A DNA stretch of 64,000 nucleotides from Streptomyces sp. 2131.1 (GTDB lineage: Bacteria; Actinomycetota; Actinomycetes; Streptomycetales; Streptomycetaceae). The notes beneath the pieces are model-generated. The model was given only the letters and a program-made list of their open reading frames with translations, was not told where the DNA came from and did not search any database. The translations under genes were made by a program, and so were the position numbers. The stretch spans positions 124,001-188,000 of the forward strand of contig NZ_FNSY01000001.1 of NCBI RefSeq assembly GCF_900105515.1, read 5' to 3'. The number at the start of each line of letters is the position of its first letter. Position 1 is the first letter of the stretch. Below, in pieces: positions 9,087-17,349 of this stretch.

Positions 9087-9752
9087 GTGACGGCAGACCC
9101 CCGAACGACGCCGATTCCTCAGGCCCCTGAGGGCTTGAGCCGGCGAGCTCGTTACTTCGTCGAGGGACACGGGCTGCGTGTTCCGCACCGCGACCTCAAG
9201 CCCTTGCGGGAGGTATGGCTCAAGCAAGGAATTCCGGACGCCGAAATCGACCGGGCTGTCACCTTCCAAGAGCGGTGGGGCGGTCTCGCCCTGCCCCCGG
9301 CCCCCGAATACGAGGGCGGCCCGCGCGTTCTGGAAGCCGATGCCCCCGAGGGCTCGGCCGCGAACGGATGGCGGTTCCCTGCCGGCGGCTGTCGCGTCGC
9401 GATGGCCCATGGGTTCATGATCGGACCGGGGGGTGAGTTCGGGATCGATGCCGACCACTGGACGCCGCTGCACGCCAGCACAGAGGGATGGGTGGAAGCC
9501 CTGGCGCTGGCCGGCCACGCGGGCTACTGGGCCAAGACCATCACGAAGGTCAAAGGCAGCGCTGTCGAGGATTTGAACCTCGAAGGATTCGAGCCGGTAC
9601 CCGAAGTCCAAGGACTCGCTGACACCTGGTGGCGGGGCAAGGACTCGCTCATCGCCATCTACCGCGGCGAAGCCTCAGGCTTCAGCGCCCCCCACTGCCT
9701 GAGGGCCCATATCTACGGCGGGCTCGATGCATGGGGCCTGACCGGCAACTGA
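9087..9752 (+). CDS. Conserved hypothetical protein
   Basis: The GTG start at 9087 opens a 221-residue soluble protein, with no signal peptide or membrane segment. It is acidic and aromatic-rich in the second half, with motifs such as GIPDAEIDRAVTFQERWGG and LADTWWRGKDSLIAIYRGE. The pattern (N-terminal helices, then a mixed alpha/beta part) recalls SUKH/Imm-type or antitoxin-like streptomycete proteins, but I cannot assign a family. A divergent decayed gene ends just upstream. Codon usage is normal for the organism, so the gene is probably expressed. Confidence 0.55.
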   Translation: MTADPRTTPIPQAPEGLSRRARYFVEGHGLRVPHRDLKPLREVWLKQGIPDAEIDRAVTFQERWGGLALPPAPEYEGGPRVLEADAPEGSAANGWRFPAGGCRVAMAHGFMIGPGGEFGIDADHWTPLHASTEGWVEALALAGHAGYWAKTITKVKGSAVEDLNLEGFEPVPEVQGLADTWWRGKDSLIAIYRGEASGFSAPHCLRAHIYGGLDAWGLTGN

Positions 9753-10005
9753 CTCCCGAAGGGCGGGCCCTCGATCCCGCCGCTGAGCGTTCGCGTTGCC
9801 ACAGTCAGTCATGCATCGTGACCAGGACGAGGGCGCCGGCCCGCCAACTATTGCCCTCAAGATCCGCTAACCAGCTCCCTCCACCTTCCGGTTACCTACA
9901 TCGAAGAGAGCACCACCCGCCAGCTACGATCCGCGGTCACAATCACCGAACGTGACAGACCCTCCGTGCACGCACCGGTCGGGTGGCCACGCAGAGGTTC
10001 TCACT

Positions 10006-10047
10006 TACCAGAGATGCGGTCGGCGCTACCAGAGATGCGGTCGGCGC
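10006..10047 (+). repeat. Perfect 21-bp tandem duplication
   Basis: TACCAGAGATGCGGTCGGCG plus C occurs twice head to tail (10006-10026 and 10027-10047) with no mismatch, in a gene-free stretch between 9753 and 10253. Nothing else was recognised in that gap. Confidence 0.9.
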
Positions 10048-10253
10048 TGGGATACGGGAGCGCCCCCGGCCATGCCCGGGGGCGGTCAGGCCCTCTCGGC
10101 AACCCATCATCGACAAAGGCGAAGCGGGATGCTGCATGCCCGCAAAGCTGGTGCGGGCCACTCCTTCGCATGAACGCCCGGCATTACACCGAGGGCGGGA
10201 GGCACCCCCTCCTAGGGTGTGCGCAGTACAACATTTGAACCGGAAGAAACGAG

Positions 10254-10790
10254 ATGTCCATGCGGGAAGAAGCGATCGCACGGGTCCAGCTGGTATTCAC
10301 GTTGTTCGACGCCGATGGGAACGGAGTCATCGAAGAGCACGACTTCGAGCTCATGGCGGAAAGAGTCGTGGCGGCAGTCCCGGAAGCCGACGCAGGCAGG
10401 CACGAAGCGATGGTGAATGCATTCCGGGCCTACTGGCAGACCCTGGCCGTAGAACTGGACATCAACCGTGACGGCCGCGTCGACTACGCGGAGTTCCGGG
10501 ACATCGTCCTCACACCGGAGCTTTTCTCCGAAGCGGTCAGTGAGTTCGCCGACGCCCTCACTGCGGTCGCGGACCCGAACGGGGACGGGATGGTCGAACG
10601 ACCCACCTTCGTCGCCGTCATGAAGGCCATCGGCTTCGCCACGCACAACATCCACGCCTTCTTCGACGCCCTTGAGCCAGCCGGCACGGAGCATGCCTCG
10701 GTTCCTGCTTGGACCGAGGCCATCAAGGACTACTACCGGCCGGACAAGGCGGGCCTCGCTGACCACCTGGTCACAGCACCAGTCGGCTGA
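10254..10790 (+). CDS. EF-hand calcium-binding protein (calerythrin-like)
   Basis: This is a 178-residue cytoplasmic protein of the four-EF-hand type. Loop 1 is DADGNGVIEEHD (residues 19-30), loop 2 is DINRDGRVDYAE (69-80), and loop 3 is DPNGDGMVERPT (107-118), which has Thr instead of the bidentate Glu at position 12. The fourth hand lacks a ligand set. It should bind two or three Ca2+ ions as a buffer or sensor; partners are unknown. GGAAGAAACGAG lies before ATG 10254; ATG 10260 is an alternative. It stands alone, convergent with ku. Confidence 0.88.
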   Translation: MSMREEAIARVQLVFTLFDADGNGVIEEHDFELMAERVVAAVPEADAGRHEAMVNAFRAYWQTLAVELDINRDGRVDYAEFRDIVLTPELFSEAVSEFADALTAVADPNGDGMVERPTFVAVMKAIGFATHNIHAFFDALEPAGTEHASVPAWTEAIKDYYRPDKAGLADHLVTAPVG

Positions 10791-10893
10791 CCGCCCGGGC
10801 CGGCCCAGGCAACGACTGCGTAGGGAGCTTGCCCTCTATGCTCTCTCCCTCGGCCCCGCCTGAACACTGATGGAAAGAAGCTCAGAAAGTACT

Positions 10894-10935
10894 GCCCTGC
10901 CGCCGACCCCGCACCGTATTGGGCGGTGGCAGGGC
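10894..10935. terminator. Bidirectional hairpin between EF-hand gene and ku
   Basis: GCCCTGCC (10894-10901) pairs perfectly with GGCAGGGC (10928-10935) across the convergent intergenic region. It would fold in transcripts from either side. There is no U-tract, as is usual in streptomycetes. Confidence 0.5.
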
Positions 10936-10972
10936 CTCCTCGGGCGCGGCTCTGCCGCCCGCCGGTGGTCGT

Positions 10973-11893
10973 TCAGGACGCCGAGCGCTTCTTCGCAGGC
11001 CTTGAGGCCGAGGTCTTCTTCGCCGTCGTCTTCTCGGCAGCCGGCTTCTTCGTAGGGCTCTTCTTGCGAGGCCGGATCTCGTGAACGGTGGCGGCCTCGC
11101 TGCTTTCGCCCCGCTTCTCCTTCGCCGCGGTGACGGAGGCGTTCAGGGCGGCCATGAGGTCCATGATCTTGCCGGACTCCCCCGCCCCGCCGGCTTCGGC
11201 CGGCTCGGGCCGCTCCTTACCCTCGGACTTCGCCTCGATCAGCTCCTCCAAGGCGTCGCGGTAGTGATCCCGGAACTGGGCGATGTCGTCGGTAGTCATG
11301 GACTCGGCAAGCTGGACGGCCTGCTCGATCTCCGCCTCATCCACCTCCACCTGTCTGGGCGCGAGGGACTCAGGGCTGCGGACCTCGTCGGGCCAGTGCA
11401 TCGCATGCAGGACGATCGCACGTTCCCTCACCTGCAGCAGTCCCAGCCGCTCACGGCCGTGCCACGCGAACTTCGCGATGGCCACCTTGCCGGAGCGCTC
11501 CAGCGCTTTGCGTAGGAGGGTGTAGGGCTTGGCGGCGACCTGCCCGTCGGCGCCGAGGTAGTAGCTGTCGCCGATCCGTACCGGGTCGATGCTGCCGGCG
11601 TCGACGAACGCGACGATCTCGATCGCCTTCGCCGTCGGCAGTGGCATCTCCTGCAGCTCGCGATCGGTCACCGGCACGACCTCGTCCTTGGAAACCTCGT
11701 AGCCCTTGCCGATCTCCTCCTGCGACAGCTCCTTCTCATCGAGCTCGCAGAACTTGCGCGTACGGACGCGGCCCATGTCCTCCAGGTGCACCCGCCGGAA
11801 GTGGATCGAATGGTCCTCCGTCGCACTGATGATCTTCGTGGGGATCGTGACCAGCCCGAAGCTGATCGCTCCCGACCACAGCGGCCGCGGCAT
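10973..11893 (-). CDS. ku: Ku protein, double-strand break end-binding
   Basis: The start is ATG 11893, giving MPRPLWSGAISFGLV, the canonical Ku N-terminus, with GGAGG twelve bases upstream. A longer frame to 12010 has no such signal. The 306-residue protein has the Ku beta-barrel core (about 1-255, including KFCELDEKEL and YYLGADGQVAAKPYTLL) and a Lys/Ala/Thr-rich tail from about 265, typical of actinobacterial Ku proteins and thought to contact DNA. Homodimeric Ku threads onto broken ends and recruits LigD for non-homologous end joining. No ligD is in the window. Confidence 0.95.
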   Translation of the reverse strand: MPRPLWSGAISFGLVTIPTKIISATEDHSIHFRRVHLEDMGRVRTRKFCELDEKELSQEEIGKGYEVSKDEVVPVTDRELQEMPLPTAKAIEIVAFVDAGSIDPVRIGDSYYLGADGQVAAKPYTLLRKALERSGKVAIAKFAWHGRERLGLLQVRERAIVLHAMHWPDEVRSPESLAPRQVEVDEAEIEQAVQLAESMTTDDIAQFRDHYRDALEELIEAKSEGKERPEPAEAGGAGESGKIMDLMAALNASVTAAKEKRGESSEAATVHEIRPRKKSPTKKPAAEKTTAKKTSASRPAKKRSAS

Positions 11894-12641
11894 ACGCACA
11901 CACCTCCAGGCCCCCCTGCGGGCAGAGACGGCAACGGGCCGCGCGCCGGACACATCGCCCAGCGGCGCCAGCCGCACCTCGATCCTCGCGCCGCGCACGG
12001 GCCGCCGCATCCCGAGCCCCGCCCGGGGCGACGCGTGTCAGCAGTGGCTTGCGGTTCGGACAGCAGCGGAATCCCATCAGGACGTGCAGTGGCAGGGCAC
12101 GGGCCATCGATCCTCGGCCAGAACGATGCGGACGGCGAAGGCGTTGCCTCCGTGGAAACGGCCCCGCACGAGAGCGTGGGCAGGGTTCTACCGGCCACCG
12201 AAACTGATCATGCCGGGCCCGCCCTCGAAATCGAAGATGCTCCCGCCCACCGGGGTCGGGCGATGACCACGTTCGCGGCGAGCACCATGACGACGACAGC
12301 TTCTCGTCTGCGCGGCTGCGGGCCCCGGGACGACGCCAGAGTCGAAGAAGAACGGCGAGCAGCTCTCCCGCATCGATCGTCGGCGAACATCCACAAGGCC
12401 ATGTCGGCACCTCGCCCCGCCACCCTGGCCGCAGGCCCCGACCGGGCCATGGAGCCGCGCCGCCGACCGGACTCAGCAAGCTCTCGAGCCCCCCACGCTC
12501 CCCTCGTCCCACGCGCAGCTGCGGCCGGTGTGCTGTGGGTCACGTTCGCGCGTGGCGGGATGCGCCCATGCCACCCAGCTCAGGCATTCTCTCTCGGCGG
12601 CCGTGCGCAGGGGCACGGCGCGGTGACCGACAGGGGGAGAG
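11894..12641. other. 748 bp with no gene recognised
   Basis: The interval between ku and the IclR gene has several overlapping open frames on both strands but no convincing start, ribosome-binding site or family motif. Short protein-like stretches on the reverse strand (for example FHGGNAFAVRIVLAEDRWPV) end at nearby stops and may be relics. Confidence 0.4.
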
Positions 12642-13367
12642 ATGTCGCGAGACGCGGGCAGGGAACGGGAGCGGGGTACAAACCGCGGACGGGGCGTGAT
12701 CGAGGGGGCGTTCGCGCTCCTGGACGCATTGCGCAGGTGTGGCGGGGAGGCGGGGCTCGCCGAGATCGCCGCGGCCTGCTCCCTGCCGAAAGGGAGCGCG
12801 CACCGGCTGTTGCAGCAGCTGCTTATGGTGGGCGCCGTCGAGCGGCGGGGCAGCCAGTACCGTGTCGGCTCGCAGCTCTACCGCCTCGGGCAGGTCTGGG
12901 AGCCGCATCCCGGCTTACGAGTGGCCGCTCGCCACCCGCTGCACCGGCTGCGGGCGGTCACCGGGGCGAGTGCACTGCTGACCGTCCTGCACGATGGCCG
13001 AGCCCTGACTGTGGCATCCGTGCCGGGCGAGGTGGAGCCGCTGGTGCCGGTGCGAAACGGGATGAGTTTTCTGTTGGACACGGCGGCCGGGCAGGTACTG
13101 AGCGGTCGGGGCGGGACCGGTCTCCGAGGCCGGCTGGCGGGGGCGGTGCTGGAGTGCGCGGAGGTGATGGACGGGGTGTGCTGCGCGGCGCTTCCGGTGC
13201 GGGGGCGCGACGACCGGACCATTGCCGCGATCGCCGTCATGACACTATCCGCGCAGAGGCTGCAGCGGGCGGCCGACGAGGCGGCGCTGGCGGCCGCGGC
13301 CGTCACAGCGGCCCTCGCCCGTGCAGGCACCCCCTCGCCCTGCCTGCCTCCGGTCCTGCACTACTGA
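12642..13367 (+). CDS. IclR-family transcriptional regulator
   Basis: The 241-residue protein begins with an IclR winged-helix domain at about residues 18-80 (GAFALLDALRRCGGEAGLAE, then CSLPKGSAHRLLQQL with the recognition helix). A GAF-like effector domain follows, recognisable by GASALLTVLHDGRALTVA and AALPVRGRDDRTIAAIAV. At about 150 residues the effector domain is slightly shorter than usual. IclR regulators bind small metabolites and usually control neighbouring catabolic genes, but none is adjacent here. The ATG at 12642 lies very close to a GGGGGAGAG purine tract, so the exact start is uncertain. Confidence 0.8.
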   Translation: MSRDAGRERERGTNRGRGVIEGAFALLDALRRCGGEAGLAEIAAACSLPKGSAHRLLQQLLMVGAVERRGSQYRVGSQLYRLGQVWEPHPGLRVAARHPLHRLRAVTGASALLTVLHDGRALTVASVPGEVEPLVPVRNGMSFLLDTAAGQVLSGRGGTGLRGRLAGAVLECAEVMDGVCCAALPVRGRDDRTIAAIAVMTLSAQRLQRAADEAALAAAAVTAALARAGTPSPCLPPVLHY

Positions 13368-13523
13368 CTGGCCGTCACCTAGAGCCCCTCAGACAACTGA
13401 TTCCCTTTTCGCGCGGGGGTTCCGCTCAGCGGAACGCGCGTGGAACGGCGGGCAGCGGCTTCGGCAGTCTGTTCCTCGAGCCGGTCGGGGGACCGGCAAA
13501 AATCCTGAGACCAGGGGGACAAC

Positions 13524-13991
13524 ATGACCATCCGCCGACTGACCACCTTTGCCCTCACAGGCGCGCTGGGCCTCACCTCTCTTGTGGGCGCCGCGGGCGC
13601 CGCGCACGCCGATCCCGTCGACTACGTACAGATCCGACTCGTCGACCTGTACTGCGGCGATGAGAGCGAGGGCGACCACGACGAGGCCTACCTCAACATC
13701 GCGGCAAACGGGGGCAAGGCCGTGAAGCTCTGGCCCGCCAAGGCGTCGTACCAGACCATGGGCACCGGATACCGCCGCACTCTGGACGAGAGCAACGGCA
13801 ACGCGCTGCTGGTCCTGGGCAAGAACGAGTCCCGCACCCTCTCGCTCTGGGACTACGACAGCACCAGCAGCGACGACCGGCTCGGCTCGGTGACCATCAC
13901 GGGCAACGAGTTCGGCGCGGAGACGCAGTACCGGGTCCTGGAGGGCTCCGGCGGCGTCTACACCATCGCCTACCAGGTCATCGACATCTGA
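13524..13991 (+). CDS. Small secreted protein of unknown function
   Basis: The start ATG 13524 has AGGGGGACAAC upstream. A Sec signal peptide spans about residues 1-30 (ITRR-like n-region, hydrophobic core LTGALGLTSLVGAAGAA, cleavage near AHA-D). The 125-residue mature protein is acidic, with a likely beta-sandwich pattern including YVQIRLVDLYCGDESEGDHD, TLSLWDYDSTSSDDRLGSV and YTIAYQVIDI. The acidic clusters near loop ends suggest Ca2+ binding like C2 or related beta-sandwich domains, but this is inference. A strong terminator follows 9 bp after the stop, so the gene is monocistronic. Confidence 0.75.
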   Translation: MTIRRLTTFALTGALGLTSLVGAAGAAHADPVDYVQIRLVDLYCGDESEGDHDEAYLNIAANGGKAVKLWPAKASYQTMGTGYRRTLDESNGNALLVLGKNESRTLSLWDYDSTSSDDRLGSVTITGNEFGAETQYRVLEGSGGVYTIAYQVIDI

Positions 13992-13999
13992 TCCGCCCC

Positions 14000-14030
14000 A
14001 TCCGGCCGGACCCGTCGGGTCCGGCCGGAT
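14000..14030 (+). terminator. Strong terminator, 14-bp perfect stem
   Basis: ATCCGGCCGGACCC (14000-14013), loop GTC, and GGGTCCGGCCGGAT (14017-14030) form a perfect stem just downstream of the secreted-protein gene. Confidence 0.8.
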
Positions 14031-14113
14031 CGCGACAGGAACAGGTACACACAAGGGGATGGCCCCGAGCGGGACCTGCTGCCCGAGTTGGGCAGGCTGT
14101 AGGAACCGGTAAT

Positions 14114-14500
14114 CAGTGGGCGCCGTACCAGTTGCTCGACCAGGATGACGTTGTCGTCGGTCCCGTCCGGGTCTTCGTCGCCAAGCTGCAGGCAGAGGAC
14201 AAACGCGCCTCCACGGTCCGCTCATACGGCATGGAACGGGCAAGTCTCACCGGCCCGCAACACGCCGCGAGGACGCGCGCGCACTGCGAAACCATGCTCC
14301 GCACGTTCTACGACTTTCACCGGGACAGGGCACTGGGCCGATCATCACCCCTTTCCGCTCGACCGTTCGCGCCGCGGGAGATCGAGCGAACGCCCACCAC
14401 AAGCCCGAAGCGGCCCTTGGGCCAAGAGTGGCCGGGTCGCTACCGGCCGACCATCCGGAAACGTGCGCCGCGGCGCGTCCCGGACGAGATGTTCAACACG
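14114..14500 (+). pseudogene. Tyrosine recombinase (integrase) remnant with deletion and frameshifts
   Basis: One frame gives APYQLLDQDDVVVGPVR and RASTVRSYGM, the SAM-like core-binding part of actinobacterial tyrosine integrases. A gap follows where about 40 residues are missing, then ARTRAHCETMLRTFYDFH, and in another frame PFPLDRSRRGRS. Later pieces (YRPTI, RRVPDEMFN) are again recognisable. The C-terminal catalytic domain with the R-H-R-Y residues is absent. It marks a former integrative element or island edge. Confidence 0.65.
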
Positions 14501-14502
14501 CT

Positions 14503-14760
14503 GTTCGGCACGTCTCGTTCCTGTTCGTCGACATCGTGGGCCAGCGCCTGCTGCGAGTCAGCGAGCAGTCAATCGCTCCCCAGGAGCGCCGCCCCGACGA
14601 AGTTCCCTTCGACAACAGCATCTACGACGAGGTCCTGCGCACCCAAAAGGTGGTGCACGTGCCAAAGGACGAGCGCGGGCAGCGCGTGCTCGCCCCAGTG
14701 ACGAATCGGGGCGACACCGTCGGTGTGCTGGAACACAGGTTGCCGGTGGTGCGCCGAGCC
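14503..14760 (+). pseudogene. SpoIIE-type phosphatase fragment (GAF region)
   Basis: Directly after the integrase relic, an open stretch reads FLFVDIVGQRLLRVSEQ, PFDNSIYDEVLRTQKVVHV and GQRVLAPVTNRGDTVGVLE. This is the sensor (GAF-like) segment that precedes the PP2C domain in Streptomyces SpoIIE phosphatases. Neither the start nor the phosphatase domain is present. The joint to the integrase relic lies near 14500. The remaining sequence to 15101 shows no gene. Confidence 0.55.
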
Positions 14761-15101
14761 ACTCCAGATCGCTGTGGGCCCGGGCCGCCTCGGAAAATGC
14801 GTAGCGCGTTGTCGCTCGTGCATCTCCTCGTACCTGTCCGGGGTGTTCTTCTTGACGAGAAGCCGACGGCGCGATCTCACCGTATTCACGGGGGCGTTCG
14901 GGCAGGAGCGTCAGCTCGACTGCCGATCGCACCGCGCCGGGTGCACACCCTCGGCGTGGGGAGATAGCTGAGGTTTGCGGCCTGGTTCGAGCCCGTTTCG
15001 GCATGGGAAGGCCGAGCAGGCTGCGCCACACGCGTACAGTCGACGAGTTTGGGCGGCCATAGAAGTCTGATGGAGGAAACCCGATCTACGGAGGCTGCCC
15101 T

Positions 15102-15758
15102 ATGGCTGAACCACACGTTCTGGAGACTCGGAAAGCTCTGGAACGGGCGATCCAAGTCGAGCGGTTGGCGCTCGCTGAAGACCTCGCTGAGCTCAGCGAG
15201 GCCCAGTGGGCGACAACATCACTGTGTGAACGCTGGACTGTGGAGCAGGTCGTAGCCCACCTGACGGCAGGTGCCGGCACCAGGATGTGGCGCTGGCTGC
15301 TGAGCATGCTGGCCGCAGGGTTCAACCCTGATCTGCACAACGATCGACGGCTGGCAAAGCACCGCGGCGCTACACCGGAAGAGACCCTCCGGAGATTTCG
15401 CGCGGTTGTCGACGGGCCCGCCGGGCCAACAGGGCACGCTGCGGCCTGGCTGGGCGAAATCGTCGTCCACAGCGAGGACATCCGTCGGCCGTTGGGTCTG
15501 GCGCGGACGCCCCCGGTGGCCACCACGACTGCAGTGGCCCGGTTCTTCGCCAGCCGCGATTTCACCGTGCCGAGCAAGACCGCAACCGCGGGCTTGCGGC
15601 TCGAGGCCACAGACGGACCGTTCACCACCGGCTCGGGGGATCTGCTCCGGGGGCCGACACTCTCGCTGGTGATGGGGATGGCGGGCCGCATAGCGGCCTG
15701 CCAGGACTTGGAAGGGGAGGGTGCGTCAGTCCTACGCTCCCGACCGCGCTCAGGTTAA
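15102..15758 (+). CDS. Maleylpyruvate isomerase-like (DinB fold) mycothiol-dependent enzyme
   Basis: The start ATG 15102 has GGAGGCTGCCCT upstream. The 218-residue protein has the N-terminal four-helix DinB/MDMPI domain (SLCERWTVEQVVAHLTAG, IVVHSEDIRRPLGL), whose His residues in VVAH and VVHSEDI are the usual metal ligands. A smaller C-terminal domain follows (FTTGSGDLLRGPTLSLVMGM). Members of this TIGR03083-type group use mycothiol as cofactor in isomerisation or detoxification. The actual substrate is unknown. It is monocistronic. Confidence 0.85.
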   Translation: MAEPHVLETRKALERAIQVERLALAEDLAELSEAQWATTSLCERWTVEQVVAHLTAGAGTRMWRWLLSMLAAGFNPDLHNDRRLAKHRGATPEETLRRFRAVVDGPAGPTGHAAAWLGEIVVHSEDIRRPLGLARTPPVATTTAVARFFASRDFTVPSKTATAGLRLEATDGPFTTGSGDLLRGPTLSLVMGMAGRIAACQDLEGEGASVLRSRPRSG

Positions 15759-16103
15759 AGAGACAAGCTCGGCCACTCCAGAGGACCGCGCGTCGTCGCT
15801 GTCGAAGATTGGCCTGCTGCGCCACGCAAGTCATGCCCGGACAGCCCCGGCGGCGGGGCCTCCGATCGCGTCGAACAGAGTCTGCGGGCCGGAGCGACCG
15901 GAGTCCTGGCCGTGCGGGCCGGCCGCGCCCGTCGGCCAGGGTGTCGGATGATCGGGCCTTCCTTGTCGTAATGGGGAAGTCCTCCCAGTAGTCCTTGGTC
16001 CGGCCCACACATGGCGGGTGAAGTCGGCTATGCGCGGGAAGGTGCACGCAGGACTACGCGCACCGAACCCGTCGGACACATGGAGGCAGGTCCTTTGCTC
16101 CTG
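15759..16103. other. 345 bp with no gene recognised
   Basis: Only short, unsupported frames are present between the isomerase-like gene and the convergent PAP2 gene. No motif, hairpin of note or RNA gene was seen. Confidence 0.4.
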
Positions 16104-16652
16104 TCATCGCCACATCCGCAGCGCCTGCTGCGGGAGGTGCCTGACCAGCCAGGCGCTGAGGAGACCGATGGCGGCCCCGGCGGCGACGTCGCTGGGGTAA
16201 TGGGCACCGGACTGCACCCGTTCGACGGCCACCAGGGCCGCCGGCACCCCGCAAGCCATTCCCGCCGCCCGCCACGAGGGGACGACCGCCGCCGTGAAGG
16301 CCACCGCGGCCGCAGTGTGCCCGGAGGGGAACGAGGAGGAATCCGGTCGGTCCTCGACCTCGTCGTGCGGAATCCATTCCTCAGGTGGCCGGGGACGGTT
16401 GCTCACCTGTTTGCACACACCGTTGGAAACAAGCTGCGCCAAGGTGAGTGCCGCCAGTCCGGCCACCGCAGCCTTCCGGCCCCTCCCCCCGCCGCCCCAT
16501 GCCATGACCGCGGCGGCACCGCACCACAATTTGCTGCTTTCCGCCGCTTCCTCCACCGCCGAAAGCGTGCGGTGCAGCGCAGGCTCCTGCCAGGAAGCCA
16601 TCCGCTTGGTCAGGCGACGGTCCATCACACGCACTGTGCTCATCAGCCTCAT
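16104..16652 (-). CDS. PAP2-family phosphatase
   Basis: The start is chosen at ATG 16652; the frame extends to 16733 without a ribosome-binding site, and ATG 16643 is also possible. The roughly 182-residue integral membrane protein carries the three PAP2 signatures: KQVSNRPRPP, PSGHTAAAVAF with the catalytic His, and RVQSGAHYPSDVAAG with the nucleophilic His. Several hydrophobic helices surround them. Such enzymes remove phosphate from lipid phosphates or undecaprenyl pyrophosphate at the outer membrane face. It is convergent with nothing intact and appears to stand alone. Confidence 0.88.
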   Translation of the reverse strand: MRLMSTVRVMDRRLTKRMASWQEPALHRTLSAVEEAAESSKLWCGAAAVMAWGGGGRGRKAAVAGLAALTLAQLVSNGVCKQVSNRPRPPEEWIPHDEVEDRPDSSSFPSGHTAAAVAFTAAVVPSWRAAGMACGVPAALVAVERVQSGAHYPSDVAAGAAIGLLSAWLVRHLPQQALRMWR

Positions 16653-16899
16653 GGCCTGCTGATATCCCCCACTGACCGGATCACACCCACCCGAAGACGG
16701 TTCCCAGCGCCACGAGATTCCTGCAGGTCGCACGGAGGCGCACGCACTCTTCAGCAGGACGACGCTCGAGCGTCCCCCTGGGGGGCCGGTCCACCCGGGG
16801 GATGCGGAAGCTCTCCTTTGGCGACAAGCTGATCGCTGACACGCGTCGAGGGCCGGTCCCGGTGGTTGGGCGTACCGCTACACCCTGCGTCCTGCGACA

Positions 16900-17235
16900 A
16901 TGCCGCGCATGACGAGTCACACATCACGCGAGGCAGACGCCCCGGTGCCGGTTATCGCCCCGCGCGGAGACGTCGACATCGAAGTCGTACCCACCCTCCA
17001 AGCGCAGGCGGGCGCCGCACTCGCGGAGCACGGCGCGCTGATACTCGACGCGGGCGGCATCGACTTCGCCGACTCCTCCTTCCTGCGCCTGGTCCTAACC
17101 CTCCACGATCAGGGTGAGTTCAGGATCGCCAACCCCTCCATCGCCGTCCAACGACTCCTTGAGGTGGTCGGCGCCGATGCCTTCCTGAGCATTCACCCCA
17201 CTGTCAACGCCGCACGAGAAGGCCACGCCGGCTGA
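16900..17235 (+). CDS. STAS-domain anti-sigma factor antagonist
   Basis: The 111-residue protein is a single STAS domain. It has a beta-strand start (VPVIAPRGDVDIEVVPTL) and the phosphorylation segment IDFADSSFLRLVL, whose Ser should be modified by an RsbW-like kinase. By family, unphosphorylated antagonists release a sigma-B-like factor. ATG 16900 or ATG 16909 may be the start. The gene and its 3' flank have a decayed second copy at about 24040-24313. It is divergent from PAP2 and convergent with the NACHT gene. Confidence 0.85.
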   Translation: MPRMTSHTSREADAPVPVIAPRGDVDIEVVPTLQAQAGAALAEHGALILDAGGIDFADSSFLRLVLTLHDQGEFRIANPSIAVQRLLEVVGADAFLSIHPTVNAAREGHAG

Positions 17236-17349
17236 CACGCCCCGTCGCGCCGGATGCCGGGAAGAGCTATGCGCGCAGGATCGAGCGCCGGCCGCACCGC
17301 CACGTACTTGCGTTTGCCGGAGGCTCGGGACCTGCTCGGCGGGCTTTGA

